From Candidatus Omnitrophota bacterium (GTDB taxonomy: Bacteria > Omnitrophota > Gorgyraeia > B26-G9): a stretch of 37,010 bases of DNA. Both the position numbers and the translations under genes were made by a program. This document shows, piece by piece, positions 9,071-21,081 of the stretch (position 1 is its first letter; each line of letters starts with the position of its first letter). A model generated the notes under the pieces. It had not been told where the DNA came from. It was given only the letters and a program-made list of their open reading frames with translations, and made no database searches. The stretch covers positions 1 through 37,010 of the forward strand of contig JAHITE010000105.1 in assembly GCA_018817585.1 (NCBI GenBank), written 5' to 3'.

Positions 9071-9868
9071 TTATTCCTCTGTTTTCACAGTATTAATATA
9101 ATCATTAAATTTTATTGTTCCCCTGTTTATTTGCTGATTTACTGATTTTTTTCTTTCCGTAATATAGGGATGAGTCCGCGCATGAGCTGGTCTAATTGGC
9201 TTATCTCTTTGTGTTTTTTCCAAAACATCTAAAACAGCAGCAGCTCCTGAAATATTATAGCCAGCGCCTTTAAGATATTTTGTCGCTAAAACATCAGCTT
9301 CAATTTCATCTTGTCTAGAGTATGATAAAATTAATTCATTTATTCCCACCATTGCCTTATGCTTGGAATACTGATCCACTTTCGTAGACCCAAGAATAAG
9401 TATGCTCATAACATTTGCGCCCACAGCTGATTGCATTCTTTTTATACTATGTCTGGCCGCGATATGCGCTATTTCATGGCTTAAAACCGCGGCAATCTTC
9501 GCATCATCATCGCTTATTTCATCCCATAAAGCGCGAAAAATATAAACATAGCCTCCTGGCAAAGCAAAAGCATTAACTTCATCTTTCTCCGATTCTAATA
9601 CTTTAAAATAATAATTAATTTCCTTACGGTCATTAACCTCAACCAGCTTTTGCCCGATATGATTTACCCGCTGCTGAACCAAAGGATCCTTATCAGGTTT
9701 AAATTTCTTCTCAACAGTAACAGATAATGACTTGCCGATCTTTACCTCCTTGTCATCAGAGTAAAAATACGTCTCTTCTTTTTGGGTAGCGACATTATAA
9801 TAACTTTGGATACATCCAGAAGAAAAAACAGATAGAGCTATCATTAAAAACAAATATACTTTATACAT
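9071..9868 (-). CDS. M48-family zinc metalloprotease, lipoprotein (265 aa)
   Basis: The N-terminus is a lipoprotein signal peptide with lipobox 'FSSGC' (Cys19), so the mature protein is lipid-anchored in the envelope. The zinc site is His131-Glu132-x-x-His135 ('LSHEIAHIAARH'), and the third ligand is probably Glu188 in 'DEIEADVLATKYL', as in the M48 (Ste24/HtpX/LoiP/BepA) peptidases. 'NAFALPGGYVYIFRAL' is also conserved in this family. Such proteins degrade or help assemble misfolded outer-membrane proteins. No TPR repeats follow the catalytic domain, so it resembles LoiP more than BepA. It follows the binding-protein lipoprotein gene after 5 bp. Confidence 0.92.
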   Translation of the reverse strand: MYKVYLFLMIALSVFSSGCIQSYYNVATQKEETYFYSDDKEVKIGKSLSVTVEKKFKPDKDPLVQQRVNHIGQKLVEVNDRKEINYYFKVLESEKDEVNAFALPGGYVYIFRALWDEISDDDAKIAAVLSHEIAHIAARHSIKRMQSAVGANVMSILILGSTKVDQYSKHKAMVGINELILSYSRQDEIEADVLATKYLKGAGYNISGAAAVLDVLEKTQRDKPIRPAHARTHPYITERKKSVNQQINRGTIKFNDYINTVKTEE

Positions 9869-9873
9869 AAATT

Positions 9874-11508
9874 TTATGGCTGATACTGTTGTTTTGATTT
9901 AGGAACATACCACTTAATAAAGTTATAACTTATTCCCACTGGAGCGATTTTAATCCCTTCAAAACGACTGTTGATTATCGGTAAAGTATCCGGATTATAT
10001 AAAAACAAATAAGGTTGTTCATTATATATAATTTGATGGATCCGATTATATATATTTTTACGTTTATCCTGATCAAATTCACTTCTACCTTGCTCAAGCA
10101 ATTGATCAATTTCTTGGTTTTTATAGCTGATGAAGTTAAACTCTCCGGGCTTTATTTTACTTGAATGCCAAATATCATAAATATCCGGATCCAGAGACAA
10201 AGACCAGCCTAAAAGTAATGTTTCAAATTTGCGCTGGTTCACAAACTCATTGATAAACGCGCTCCATTCCACTATTTTTATTTTAACCTGCATCCCGATT
10301 TTACTCAATCGTTTCTGAATAATTTCAGCAGCTCTTTTTCGTTCATCATTGCCTTGATTCGTTATTATTGTAAATTCAAAAATTTGATTATCCTTTTCCA
10401 ATACCCCTGCTTTATTTAACACCCATCCAGCTTGCTTAAGAAGTTCTAATGATCTTATCGGATCAAATCCCGCGGCTTTTACATCTCGATTGTATGCCCA
10501 GGATCGATAGGCAAAAGGCCCGGTGCATTCAGTTCCCATGCCCAGTAATACGCCATTGATCAGCTCCTGCCTGTCTACCGCGTAATTTATCGCTTGCCTT
10601 ACGCGTAAATCAGAAAATTTAGGATCTTTAAGATTATAAGCCAGATATGTAAAACTAAACCCTTGATAACGGAATTTATTATACTCTTTTTTAAAAAAAG
10701 CCGTGTCTGTTTGCCGAGCATATTGCAAAGCGGATAAGCCCATATAATCAATCCCTTTGTTCTGTAATTCAAGAAACATTGTTACTCCATCTGGAATGAT
10801 TCTGAAAAAACATTTATCGATATAAGGCCGGCCTTCAAAGTACTCTTTATTTGAATCAAGCACAATTGACTCTTGGGTTTTCCATGCAGTTAATTTGTAT
10901 GGACCTGTGCCTACTGGTTTACGTGAAAATTCAGTAACATTTAAATCTTCATTTTCCAGGATATGTCTAGGCATTATTCCCATACCCCAGCTTGAAAGTC
11001 CTGGAGAAAAAGCTTCTTTGTAAGTAATTTTCACTGTATAATCATCAAGAACTTCCAGGATTTTTACTTTTTCAAAATCACCGCTATAGGGAGTTCTAAT
11101 CTTGGGGTCAATCAAGGACTGGTAAGTAAATTCAACATCAGCAGCCGTAAACAATACCCCATCATGCCATTTAATTCCTTTTTTTAAATGAAATATTATT
11201 ACTAGTCCGGATTCCAATACTTCCCAGCTCTCCGCTAAATCACCGACTAAAAACAAATCTTTGTCATACTTAACCAAACCATTAAAAATAAGCCCGCAAA
11301 TCTGCGAAGATGCGCCGTCACTAGCCAGTATCGGAACTAGGGTTCTCGCGTCAGCAATTGTTGCTTCAACAATAATATCACCATAGGCCGGAATCTTTAA
11401 ATCTAGATTTAAAGTTGAATTATTTTTTTCCTTGCTTGAACAAGCACTCAGAATAAAACTCAAAACAAGAAAAAAAAATACCGCGCAAAGCGGTATTCTT
11501 TTTTTCAT
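9874..11508 (-). CDS. Peptide/oligopeptide ABC transporter substrate-binding lipoprotein, SBP_bac_5 family (544 aa)
   Basis: Lipoprotein signal peptide with lipobox 'ILSAC' (Cys23), followed by a family 5 extracellular solute-binding domain. Typical stretches are 'DARTLVPILASDGASSQICG', 'LAESWEVLESGLVIIFHLKK', 'DGVLFTAADVEFTYQSL', 'PVGTGPYKLTAW' and 'VRQAINYAVDRQELI'. It would capture oligopeptides or similar solutes in the periplasm for an ABC importer. No permease or ATPase gene lies nearby, so it must pair with a transporter encoded elsewhere. AGGGGAGG precedes ATG 11508. It follows secG by 68 bp and is transcribed with the metalloprotease. Confidence 0.93.
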   Translation of the reverse strand: MKKRIPLCAVFFFLVLSFILSACSSKEKNNSTLNLDLKIPAYGDIIVEATIADARTLVPILASDGASSQICGLIFNGLVKYDKDLFLVGDLAESWEVLESGLVIIFHLKKGIKWHDGVLFTAADVEFTYQSLIDPKIRTPYSGDFEKVKILEVLDDYTVKITYKEAFSPGLSSWGMGIMPRHILENEDLNVTEFSRKPVGTGPYKLTAWKTQESIVLDSNKEYFEGRPYIDKCFFRIIPDGVTMFLELQNKGIDYMGLSALQYARQTDTAFFKKEYNKFRYQGFSFTYLAYNLKDPKFSDLRVRQAINYAVDRQELINGVLLGMGTECTGPFAYRSWAYNRDVKAAGFDPIRSLELLKQAGWVLNKAGVLEKDNQIFEFTIITNQGNDERKRAAEIIQKRLSKIGMQVKIKIVEWSAFINEFVNQRKFETLLLGWSLSLDPDIYDIWHSSKIKPGEFNFISYKNQEIDQLLEQGRSEFDQDKRKNIYNRIHQIIYNEQPYLFLYNPDTLPIINSRFEGIKIAPVGISYNFIKWYVPKSKQQYQP

Positions 11509-11576
11509 AATAATCCTCCCCTAAAGGGTTTTATCAGGGATTTATATAAAGTATTTACAATAATAGTCTGCACTTA

Positions 11577-11972
11577 TTATTTATTTTCAGTTTGTTCAGA
11601 AACTTTATCCTGAGCAATATCTGTATTTTCCTCTGCCATTTCTTGATTTTGCGCAGATTTTTTTTCCGGATTCATTATGCCCTGAACTTTTTCTACTGCC
11701 TGCTTTTTAATCAGTTCCTGGGTAATAACCGAATTGCCTGATCTTTTAGACATAAACGCAAGACTCAAACAAGTAACCATAAAAATAATTGCTGAAGCAG
11801 TTGTCGCTTTAGTTAAAAAATTGCCGGTTCTTGTACCAAATATAGTTGTCTGGCTTGAACCGCCGCCAAAAACATCAGAAAGCCCTTCACCTTTTCCGCT
11901 TTGAATTAAAATAATGAATATCAAAAAAAGCGAAACAATTACATGAATAACCAATAATATTGTATGCAACAT
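11577..11972 (-). CDS. secG: Protein-export membrane protein SecG (131 aa)
   Basis: The N-terminal ~75 residues are a standard SecG: a first helix (~3-24), the conserved cytoplasmic turn 'LIQSGKGEGLSDVFGGG', 'GTRTGNFLTKAT' and a second helix (~53-72). SecG joins SecYE and assists SecA-driven protein export. The C-terminal ~55 residues are polar and rich in Glu, Gln and Lys, extending beyond the minimal SecG as in many Gram-negative bacteria. It starts at ATG 11972, 14 bp after the LacI-like gene. Confidence 0.93.
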   Translation of the reverse strand: MLHTILLVIHVIVSLFLIFIILIQSGKGEGLSDVFGGGSSQTTIFGTRTGNFLTKATTASAIIFMVTCLSLAFMSKRSGNSVITQELIKKQAVEKVQGIMNPEKKSAQNQEMAEENTDIAQDKVSEQTENK

Positions 11973-11986
11973 TTTATTACCTCCCT

Positions 11987-12832
11987 TTAGATTTTCTCAC
12001 ATGTATCTCTTTTAATTAATCGTGCGTTTAATTTACTCTGTACTGGAGTTTTTTCTTTTTTCATAACTATCCGATCCAGCAGCTCCAGTCCCAATCTAGC
12101 CATTTCTGATATCGGCTGTCTAACTGTAGTCAGGCCAATCGCGCTGTAGTTATTTAATGGATTATCATCAAAGCCAATTACCGATAGTTGTTTTGGTACG
12201 CTAATATTCTTTTTTTTAGCCACATCCAGAACTTCTAAAGCCATTACATCCGATGCCGCAAAAATTGCCGTAGGCCGCTGTTCTAAACTCAGCAAACGCT
12301 CAGCAGCTCGCCTTGCCGGAGTTCTCATAAACTCACCTTTTTTAATATATTGATTCTCCACAGAAATTCCTTTAGAATTCAAAGCATCATTATAGCCTTT
12401 GAGTCTTTCCTTGCCTGCTTCTGTATTCAAATCACCGCAAATTGTAGCAATTTGCTTATGCCCTAGGCTTATAAGATAATCCATAACATTTCTTGTCGCT
12501 TTATAATTATCAATACTTATACAATTAATCGGCTCGAGAAATGAGTTATTCAAAACCACACAAGGCTTATTTGAATTAATAACCTTTTTTAAAGCAATTC
12601 TATCTTGGTCAATATCGGCAAAAATTATACCCTCTGAAATCTGAGCCGCAGAAGCAACACTTAAAAATAAATCACTGTTCTGTCCTCTCTCGACAATATG
12701 AATCAAAAGATCAACATTAATTCGGCTTGCCGCGGAAGTTGCGCCTTTAATTATTTCTTGCGCAAAGAAACTATGAAATATATCCTCAAAACGCGGGATA
12801 ACTAAAGTATAAATTTTTCTCTTTGCAGCCAT
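11987..12832 (-). CDS. LacI/periplasmic-binding-like effector domain protein lacking HTH (281 aa)
   Basis: The protein matches only the effector-binding half of LacI-family regulators: 'YTLVIPRFEDIFHSFFAQEI', 'CISIDNYKATRNVMDYLISLGH', 'RLKGYNDAL', 'PTAIFAASDVMALEVL', 'PKQLSVIGFDDNP' and 'LTTVRQPISEMARLGLELL'. The usual ~55-residue N-terminal helix-turn-helix is missing. In this frame there is a stop codon 9 bp upstream of the TTG at 12841, so no HTH can be encoded in frame. There is no signal peptide, which rules out an exported binding protein. I prefer ATG 12832 over the TTG at 12841. The start lies at the larC stop. It may be a cytoplasmic sugar/ligand sensor or a partner of another regulator. 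Confidence 0.8.
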   Translation of the reverse strand: MAAKRKIYTLVIPRFEDIFHSFFAQEIIKGATSAASRINVDLLIHIVERGQNSDLFLSVASAAQISEGIIFADIDQDRIALKKVINSNKPCVVLNNSFLEPINCISIDNYKATRNVMDYLISLGHKQIATICGDLNTEAGKERLKGYNDALNSKGISVENQYIKKGEFMRTPARRAAERLLSLEQRPTAIFAASDVMALEVLDVAKKKNISVPKQLSVIGFDDNPLNNYSAIGLTTVRQPISEMARLGLELLDRIVMKKEKTPVQSKLNARLIKRDTCEKI

Positions 12833-12833
12833 T

Positions 12834-14015
12834 TTAACCAAACCTTTTTAAAGCCTGAGCTTTAATCCTTTCATAAACAATTTTAAATGGTAAAGATTTC
12901 TTTATCGCAATTGCCTTGCAATCCTCATATTCAGGCGCTATATTGAAAACCTGATCATCTGAAAATGCTATTTTTACTCTAACAATTATCCCATAATCAG
13001 TCCGAAGATTCAAGGTTTTTCTGTTTAATTTCCGACGAACAACCTTATTTATTCTAATTCCAATAGTTGAGGTTTCTTCAAAAACCAGTTTTATTATCTG
13101 CTCTAAATCCTTTTCTTCTGTTTGTATCTGCAGTAAAATTCCTGGTCTTTGCTTTTTCATCATAATTGAGCAGGTAAAAACATCCAAAGCACCGGTTTTG
13201 AACAGCCGCTCAAATAGTAAATCAAAATTTAAACCTAGGGTATCATCTATATTTGTTTCAATAACCGTAATACTACTATCCGGGCCAGCTATTTTATCTG
13301 CTTTGCCAATAACAATTCTAAGCGCATTCGGCAAATCCGCTGATTCATATGTTCCTGCCCCATAACCGATTTTTTGCACACTCATAATCGGCATATTCGA
13401 GACCTGTTCCGTTAAAAACGATAATAAAACTGCCCCAGTAGGAGTAACAGTTTCATGTCTTATTTCCGGATTAATCTTGATTTTTCGATTTTTAAGCAAT
13501 TCAAGTACTGCCGGAGCTGGCAAAGGAAATATATTATCCGCAAATTTTATAATCCCGGTTCCCAATACTACGTGACTTGCATATATTTTCTCAATACCCA
13601 AAAGTTGAATTGCTAAAACACATCCCGCTATGTCGATTATTGTATCAATCTGTCCTAATTGATGAAAATGAACCTTAGCCACTGACTGTTTATGTACTTT
13701 TGCTTCAGCCTGGGCAAGTTTTATTAAAATATTTTTTATTTTTATTTTAATATTTAAATCAAGCTTACTTTTCTCAATTAGCTTTAGCATACTCTCAAGA
13801 TCTTTAAATTTTCTCTTATCTCCTAAGACTACATCTAGTTTTGTAACTTTAATATGACCGCGTTGAACCTTTTTTACTTTCAAATCAAATGCGCCGATAT
13901 TAAGCTTTGCCAGCTCTGTTTTCAATTGTTTAACTGATACTCCTAAATCAATAAAAGCCCCAAGAACCATGTCCCCACTTATTCCTGAGCAGCAATCAAA
14001 ATAAGCAATTTTCAT
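12834..14015 (-). CDS. larC: Nickel-pincer cofactor biosynthesis protein LarC (393 aa)
   Basis: Matches LarC (DUF111) across its length: N-terminal 'MKIAYFDCCSGISGDMVLGA', 'KVHFHQLGQIDTIIDIAG', 'PLPAPAVLELLKNR', 'ETVTPTGAVLLSFL', 'GYGAGTYESADLPNALRI' and the C-terminal 'VIETNIDDTLG' plus 'MMKKQRPGILLQI' half. LarC is the CTP-dependent cyclometallase that inserts nickel into the pincer cofactor made by LarB and LarE; the cofactor serves lactate racemase LarA and relatives. In Lactobacillus plantarum LarC needs a programmed frameshift to join two ORFs; here it is one continuous ORF. It is separated from larB by a 249 bp repeat-filled gap. larE and larA are not in the window. Confidence 0.95.
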   Translation of the reverse strand: MKIAYFDCCSGISGDMVLGAFIDLGVSVKQLKTELAKLNIGAFDLKVKKVQRGHIKVTKLDVVLGDKRKFKDLESMLKLIEKSKLDLNIKIKIKNILIKLAQAEAKVHKQSVAKVHFHQLGQIDTIIDIAGCVLAIQLLGIEKIYASHVVLGTGIIKFADNIFPLPAPAVLELLKNRKIKINPEIRHETVTPTGAVLLSFLTEQVSNMPIMSVQKIGYGAGTYESADLPNALRIVIGKADKIAGPDSSITVIETNIDDTLGLNFDLLFERLFKTGALDVFTCSIMMKKQRPGILLQIQTEEKDLEQIIKLVFEETSTIGIRINKVVRRKLNRKTLNLRTDYGIIVRVKIAFSDDQVFNIAPEYEDCKAIAIKKSLPFKIVYERIKAQALKRFG

Positions 14016-14032
14016 AAAATCCTCAGCGTTTA

Positions 14033-14073
14033 GTATTTGTATCGCGTAGTGAGTATCGCGTATTGCGTAAAAA
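14033..14073. repeat. Degenerate 7-bp tandem tract (GTATCGC-type)
   Basis: Five units in strict 7-bp phase: GTATCGC (14039-14045), GTAGTGA, GTATCGC, GTATTGC and GTAAAAA (to 14073), with a partial GTATTT just before. It lies in the larB-larC gap. It is non-coding, and unit sequence differs from the neighbouring tracts. Confidence 0.75.
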
Positions 14074-14093
14074 AACTAACTAGTTTTATTTTT

Positions 14094-14124
14094 CAACTCG
14101 CAAACTCGCTAACTCGATAACTTT
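14094..14124. repeat. Degenerate 8-bp tandem tract (NNAACTCG-type)
   Basis: CAACTCG (14094-14100), CAAACTCG, CTAACTCG and ATAACTTT, with AACTCG repeated every 8 bp. It lies 20 bp from the 14033-14073 tract in the same intergenic gap. Confidence 0.75.
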
Positions 14125-14172
14125 TTTCTGCTTATGATTTTGGCTTTAGTCATTTGGGTTTATTTAAAGTTT

Positions 14173-14200
14173 AGTAATTAGAAATCAGTAATTAATTCTC
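14173..14200. repeat. Degenerate 7-bp tandem tract (AGTAATT-type)
   Basis: AGTAATT (14173-14179), AGAAATC, AGTAATT and AATTCTC in 7-bp phase. It is AT-rich, so chance is harder to exclude for this tract than for its neighbours. Confidence 0.5.
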
Positions 14201-14210
14201 TGCTTTTGAC

Positions 14211-14245
14211 CATGAGCTATGAGCCATCAGCTATCAGCCAAGCGC
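14211..14245. repeat. Degenerate 7-bp tandem tract (YATSAGC-type)
   Basis: Five units in perfect 7-bp phase: CATGAGC (14211-14217), TATGAGC, CATCAGC, TATCAGC and CAAGCGC. The first four differ only by Y at position 1 and G/C at position 4. It ends 19 bp before the larB stop codon on the minus strand. Confidence 0.85.
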
Positions 14246-14264
14246 TTTTTGCTTTTTCTATACG

Positions 14265-14975
14265 CTATTTGTTTATCAGTCCGGCTAAATATCCCGCGCC
14301 AAACCCATTATCAATATTTACCACGCTAACCCCTGGAGAGCAGGAATTAAGCATTGTTAACAAAGGTGCAATGCCTTGAAAACTAGCGCCATATCCCACA
14401 CTGGTCGGCACACCAATAACTGGCTTATCAACCATACCGCTAACCACACTAGCTAATGCCCCTTCCATCCCGGCAACAACTATCAGCACATCAGCTTTTT
14501 TCACAATATCTGATTCATCCAACAAGCGATGAATACCCGCCACCCCAACATCATAAAGCCGTTCAACCCGATTATTCATAAGCTCCGCGGTAACAGCTGC
14601 TTCTTCAGCAATAGGGATATCACTGGTTCCCGCGCTGATTATAAGAATAAGCCCTTTTTTCTCAACCTTTTTGTTATTAGCAACATATATAAGATTTGCC
14701 TCTTTATTGTAGACAAGTCCTTTACTAATTGATTTTAATGCCTTGAAAATTTCATTATTGGCTTTTGTCAGCAATAAAGTATCATTATGCTCAAGAATGC
14801 ATTGCGCTATCCGCTTAATTTGCTCAATTTTTTTCCCAGGGCAATAAATCACTTCGGGGAATCCACGGCGTTGTTCGCGGCCAATATCTATTCTGGCAGA
14901 ACATGATTTTTTATTTCTCATGTTGATTTTATGTGTCTTAGTCGGCAGGGTAGTTTTGACTTTTTTTAGACCCAT
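14265..14975 (-). CDS. larB: Nickel-pincer cofactor biosynthesis protein LarB (236 aa)
   Basis: LarB is a PurE-like (AIR carboxylase-like) enzyme that carboxylates and hydrolyses nicotinic acid adenine dinucleotide, the first step of nickel-pincer cofactor synthesis. Recognisable blocks are 'RRGFPEVIYCPGKK', 'LILISAGTSDIPIAEEAAVT', 'YDVGVAGIHRLL', 'VVAGMEGALASVVSGMVDKP', 'VIGVPTSVGYGASFQG' and 'VVNIDNGFGAGYLAG'. The N-terminal ~35 residues are basic and poorly conserved. The start at 14975 overlaps the end of the MgtC-like gene by 10 bp. Its partner larC follows after the repeat-filled gap. Confidence 0.94.
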   Translation of the reverse strand: MGLKKVKTTLPTKTHKINMRNKKSCSARIDIGREQRRGFPEVIYCPGKKIEQIKRIAQCILEHNDTLLLTKANNEIFKALKSISKGLVYNKEANLIYVANNKKVEKKGLILIISAGTSDIPIAEEAAVTAELMNNRVERLYDVGVAGIHRLLDESDIVKKADVLIVVAGMEGALASVVSGMVDKPVIGVPTSVGYGASFQGIAPLLTMLNSCSPGVSVVNIDNGFGAGYLAGLINK

Positions 14976-15628
14976 TTTACTGAAGTTACACCTTTGATTC
15001 GCAATAGAGATGTTGTTATTTGATTATTGATTTTCACAGCAAAAAATTGCAAATGCATTGAGACATTAAAACTCTCTGAATTAGCAGTGTGCTTTATATC
15101 TATATTTTTAATTTCTGCTTCTAATGCATCGATCGTCTTCGTAATTTCACTCAATAAATCTATCCCGCCCACAGCCTCGATATTCAAAATTCTCTCTGTA
15201 GAACGGGGGATTATGCGTTCAAAATGAGATAAAACAACTAACACAATAAAAATAAATCCCGTAGCCAGAAAAGCCGCTGGATAAAAGCCGCTGCCAATAG
15301 CAATCCCGATTCCGGCAACTGCCCACAATCCAGCAGCAGTAGTCAATCCCCGCACAGAAGCGTGAAATCTTAATATAGTTCCTGCACCTAAAAATCCAAT
15401 TCCGCTTATTACTTGAGCTGGAATTCTAGAAGGATCTACACTAGCTATTCCCTGATAAATTGAATGCAAATTCATTGATGTAAGCATTATTAAACAAGAA
15501 CCAACACCAACCAATATTGTTGTTCTAAGTCCAGCAGCGCGGCCGTGTATTTCTCGTTCATAGCCGATAATACCGCTTAAAACAGTCGCGATCATTAACC
15601 GACTAGCTATCTGATACACATCAAGCAT
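14966..15628 (-). CDS. MgtC/SapB family membrane protein (220 aa)
   Basis: The N-terminal ~145 residues carry four to five membrane segments with the MgtC signature 'GIIGYEREIHGRAAGLRT', then 'ILVGVGSCLIMLTS', 'VSGIGFLGAGTIL', 'VRGLTTAAGLWAVAGIGIA' and 'GSGFYPAAF'. The C-terminal ~75 residues form a soluble, ACT-like domain found in long MgtC homologues. Family members influence magnesium and phosphate homeostasis and membrane ATPase activity; the exact role here is unknown. It starts at ATG 15628, 20 bp after purA, and overlaps larB. Confidence 0.92.
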   Translation of the reverse strand: MLDVYQIASRLMIATVLSGIIGYEREIHGRAAGLRTTILVGVGSCLIMLTSMNLHSIYQGIASVDPSRIPAQVISGIGFLGAGTILRFHASVRGLTTAAGLWAVAGIGIAIGSGFYPAAFLATGFIFIVLVVLSHFERIIPRSTERILNIEAVGGIDLLSEITKTIDALEAEIKNIDIKHTANSESFNVSMHLQFFAVKINNQITTSLLRIKGVTSVKWV

Positions 15629-15648
15629 GCTTATCCGTATCTCCTATT

Positions 15649-19276
<3,628 letters not shown>

Positions 19277-19380
19277 TTATTCTCCTCCCAATATCATTTT
19301 ACATTTTAAAAATATCGATTGTTTTACTTTTAGAATTTTTAATACCAAACCAGACATACTAAAAACCCATTCACATAAAA

Positions 19381-21081
19381 CTATTGCTTTTGTAAATATG
19401 TTTCGATTTCGCGTTTAATTCTTTCGAATTCAGTTTTAGCATTTCTGTAGGAATATTCAGCTTTAAATTTTTCAGATACAGCTAAATCCAAATTTAATTT
19501 TATCTGTTCATATTTTTTGGAAAGATCTATAAGGACAGCATTCTTATCCAGCAGCAATTGCTTAAGCCTGGCCAATTCCGCTCCACTAAACTTGTTTTGA
19601 TTTTCAAAATTTTTCAAATCAGCAGTAATACGTGATTTAGCCTCAACAGCTTTATCCAGTTTTTGACGAAGCTCTTCAATTTCCCGACTAAGTTTTTCAA
19701 CAGTTAGCGTTATCGAATCCTTAATTTTTACAGTATTATCGTATTCGGTTTTTATATTCGCATATTCAGTTTCCATTGTATTAACATCATCTTCCAATTT
19801 TCTTTTTTCAAAACGCACAAGATCAAGTTTTCCGCTTGTTTTTTTAACTTCAGTATTCAAATTATCTACTGTCGCACTAACCCGATTAAGCTGCATCTGA
19901 AAATCTTCGTAATCCTTCTTTGCTTTTATATAGGCATTACGCTGAGCAATAAGATCATCAACTTTTTCCCCTAATGCTTGGCGTCTTTTAATCTCATCAT
20001 CCAGGGAATTTTTCAGCTGATCAAGTTTTGCCAAAATTTCATTAATTTTCTCATCCAACTCAGATTTTTGCCCCTTGGATAAGTATAAAGCTTCTTGCAG
20101 ATTTTTCAATTCCATGGTCAGATCTTCAATCCGATCAGATGTTTTTTGTTTTTCTCTTATAGTCTCATTAACAATGCTGTCAATTAAATAATTTTCTCGT
20201 TCAGCGGGAACTGGCATATTTGTTATTTTTCTTTCGATAGGCATTTTTTCTTCCAGCACGACTTCTTTAGGCTGTTCTGCAACTGATCTTCGGCCAAAAA
20301 ATAAAAAACCTCTATTGCCTTTTCTCTTTTTCGGTATTTGTTTTACACTTTTTTTTCGTTCTGCACTAATCTTTGCTCTTCTGACCTTAAGTTCTTTGGA
20401 TGTTTTTTTTGAGGCGGAAATCTCTGGCTGCTGAATTTGCTCTATTTCCCTAGAGGAATTTTCAATCTCTTTAGGGAAATCTTCATATTTAGCTTTATAA
20501 TTTATTGCGTCGTAGCTGTTATAATCATAACTGCTAACCTCTGGCTCTACAGTTTTCAGTTGCCTTGAAACAACTATTGGCGGAGTGAGTTCAACCGCAG
20601 TATCTGCGATATAAGGTTTTTCTACTTGTTCTACTTTCTTTACTGTTTCTCCTAGCTTAGATTCGCCAATACTCAAATCAATAACTGATTGGGATTGGTT
20701 AACTCTATAATCAGCTGCCCTAGTAAGATTTATCGCTAAAAAATCTAAAGAGTAATACGGTTCTCCATCAATAGAGATTTGGCTTTCTTCCCCTCTAACA
20801 AGACTTATTTTTTCAACCGCGCCTTGGCTGACATCAATTATTGAAGGCATCTTTGTATATACACTTCCAATAACATCTAAAACAATATAATTAGCAGGGC
20901 TCTCATCATTTTTGAATGTTTCTATTTGTAAAGTTTGGCTAGAAGTAATAGTAACTTTTACTGAAGAATCCTGTGTATCGATTACAATATCATTAATAAT
21001 TGCCGGCTGTGCTATTGCATTTGCAGAAACCGACATTATACCAACAAACAGAACCCAAAGTAATATTATTTTACTCTTCAT
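19381..21081 (-). CDS. Exported AMIN-domain coiled-coil protein (566 aa), paralogue of the following gene
   Basis: Signal peptide at ~1-24 ('NAIAQ'), AMIN-like domain at ~28-140 ('YIVLDVIGSVYTKMPSIIDV', 'GEPYYSLDFLAINLTRAADY'), and a basic linker (~205-285) with the motif 'FLFFG' at 259-263. A continuous coiled coil runs from ~300 to the C-terminus. It shares order and motifs with the 782-residue neighbour but has no TPRs. The frame also has an ATG at 21093, but no ribosome site precedes it, whereas ATG 21081 is preceded by a run of eight G. It follows serA by 32 bp. It is probably a periplasmic, cell-wall-associated structural protein; function unknown. Confidence 0.8.
   Translation of the reverse strand: MKSKIILLWVLFVGIMSVSANAIAQPAIINDIVIDTQDSSVKVTITSSQTLQIETFKNDESPANYIVLDVIGSVYTKMPSIIDVSQGAVEKISLVRGEESQISIDGEPYYSLDFLAINLTRAADYRVNQSQSVIDLSIGESKLGETVKKVEQVEKPYIADTAVELTPPIVVSRQLKTVEPEVSSYDYNSYDAINYKAKYEDFPKEIENSSREIEQIQQPEISASKKTSKELKVRRAKISAERKKSVKQIPKKRKGNRGFLFFGRRSVAEQPKEVVLEEKMPIERKITNMPVPAERENYLIDSIVNETIREKQKTSDRIEDLTMELKNLQEALYLSKGQKSELDEKINEILAKLDQLKNSLDDEIKRRQALGEKVDDLIAQRNAYIKAKKDYEDFQMQLNRVSATVDNLNTEVKKTSGKLDLVRFEKRKLEDDVNTMETEYANIKTEYDNTVKIKDSITLTVEKLSREIEELRQKLDKAVEAKSRITADLKNFENQNKFSGAELARLKQLLLDKNAVLIDLSKKYEQIKLNLDLAVSEKFKAEYSYRNAKTEFERIKREIETYLQKQ

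Noticed and set aside
14033-14245. Possible CRISPR array in the larB-larC gap
   Set aside because: Units are only 7-8 bp with no spacers and no cas genes nearby; these are simple tandem tracts.
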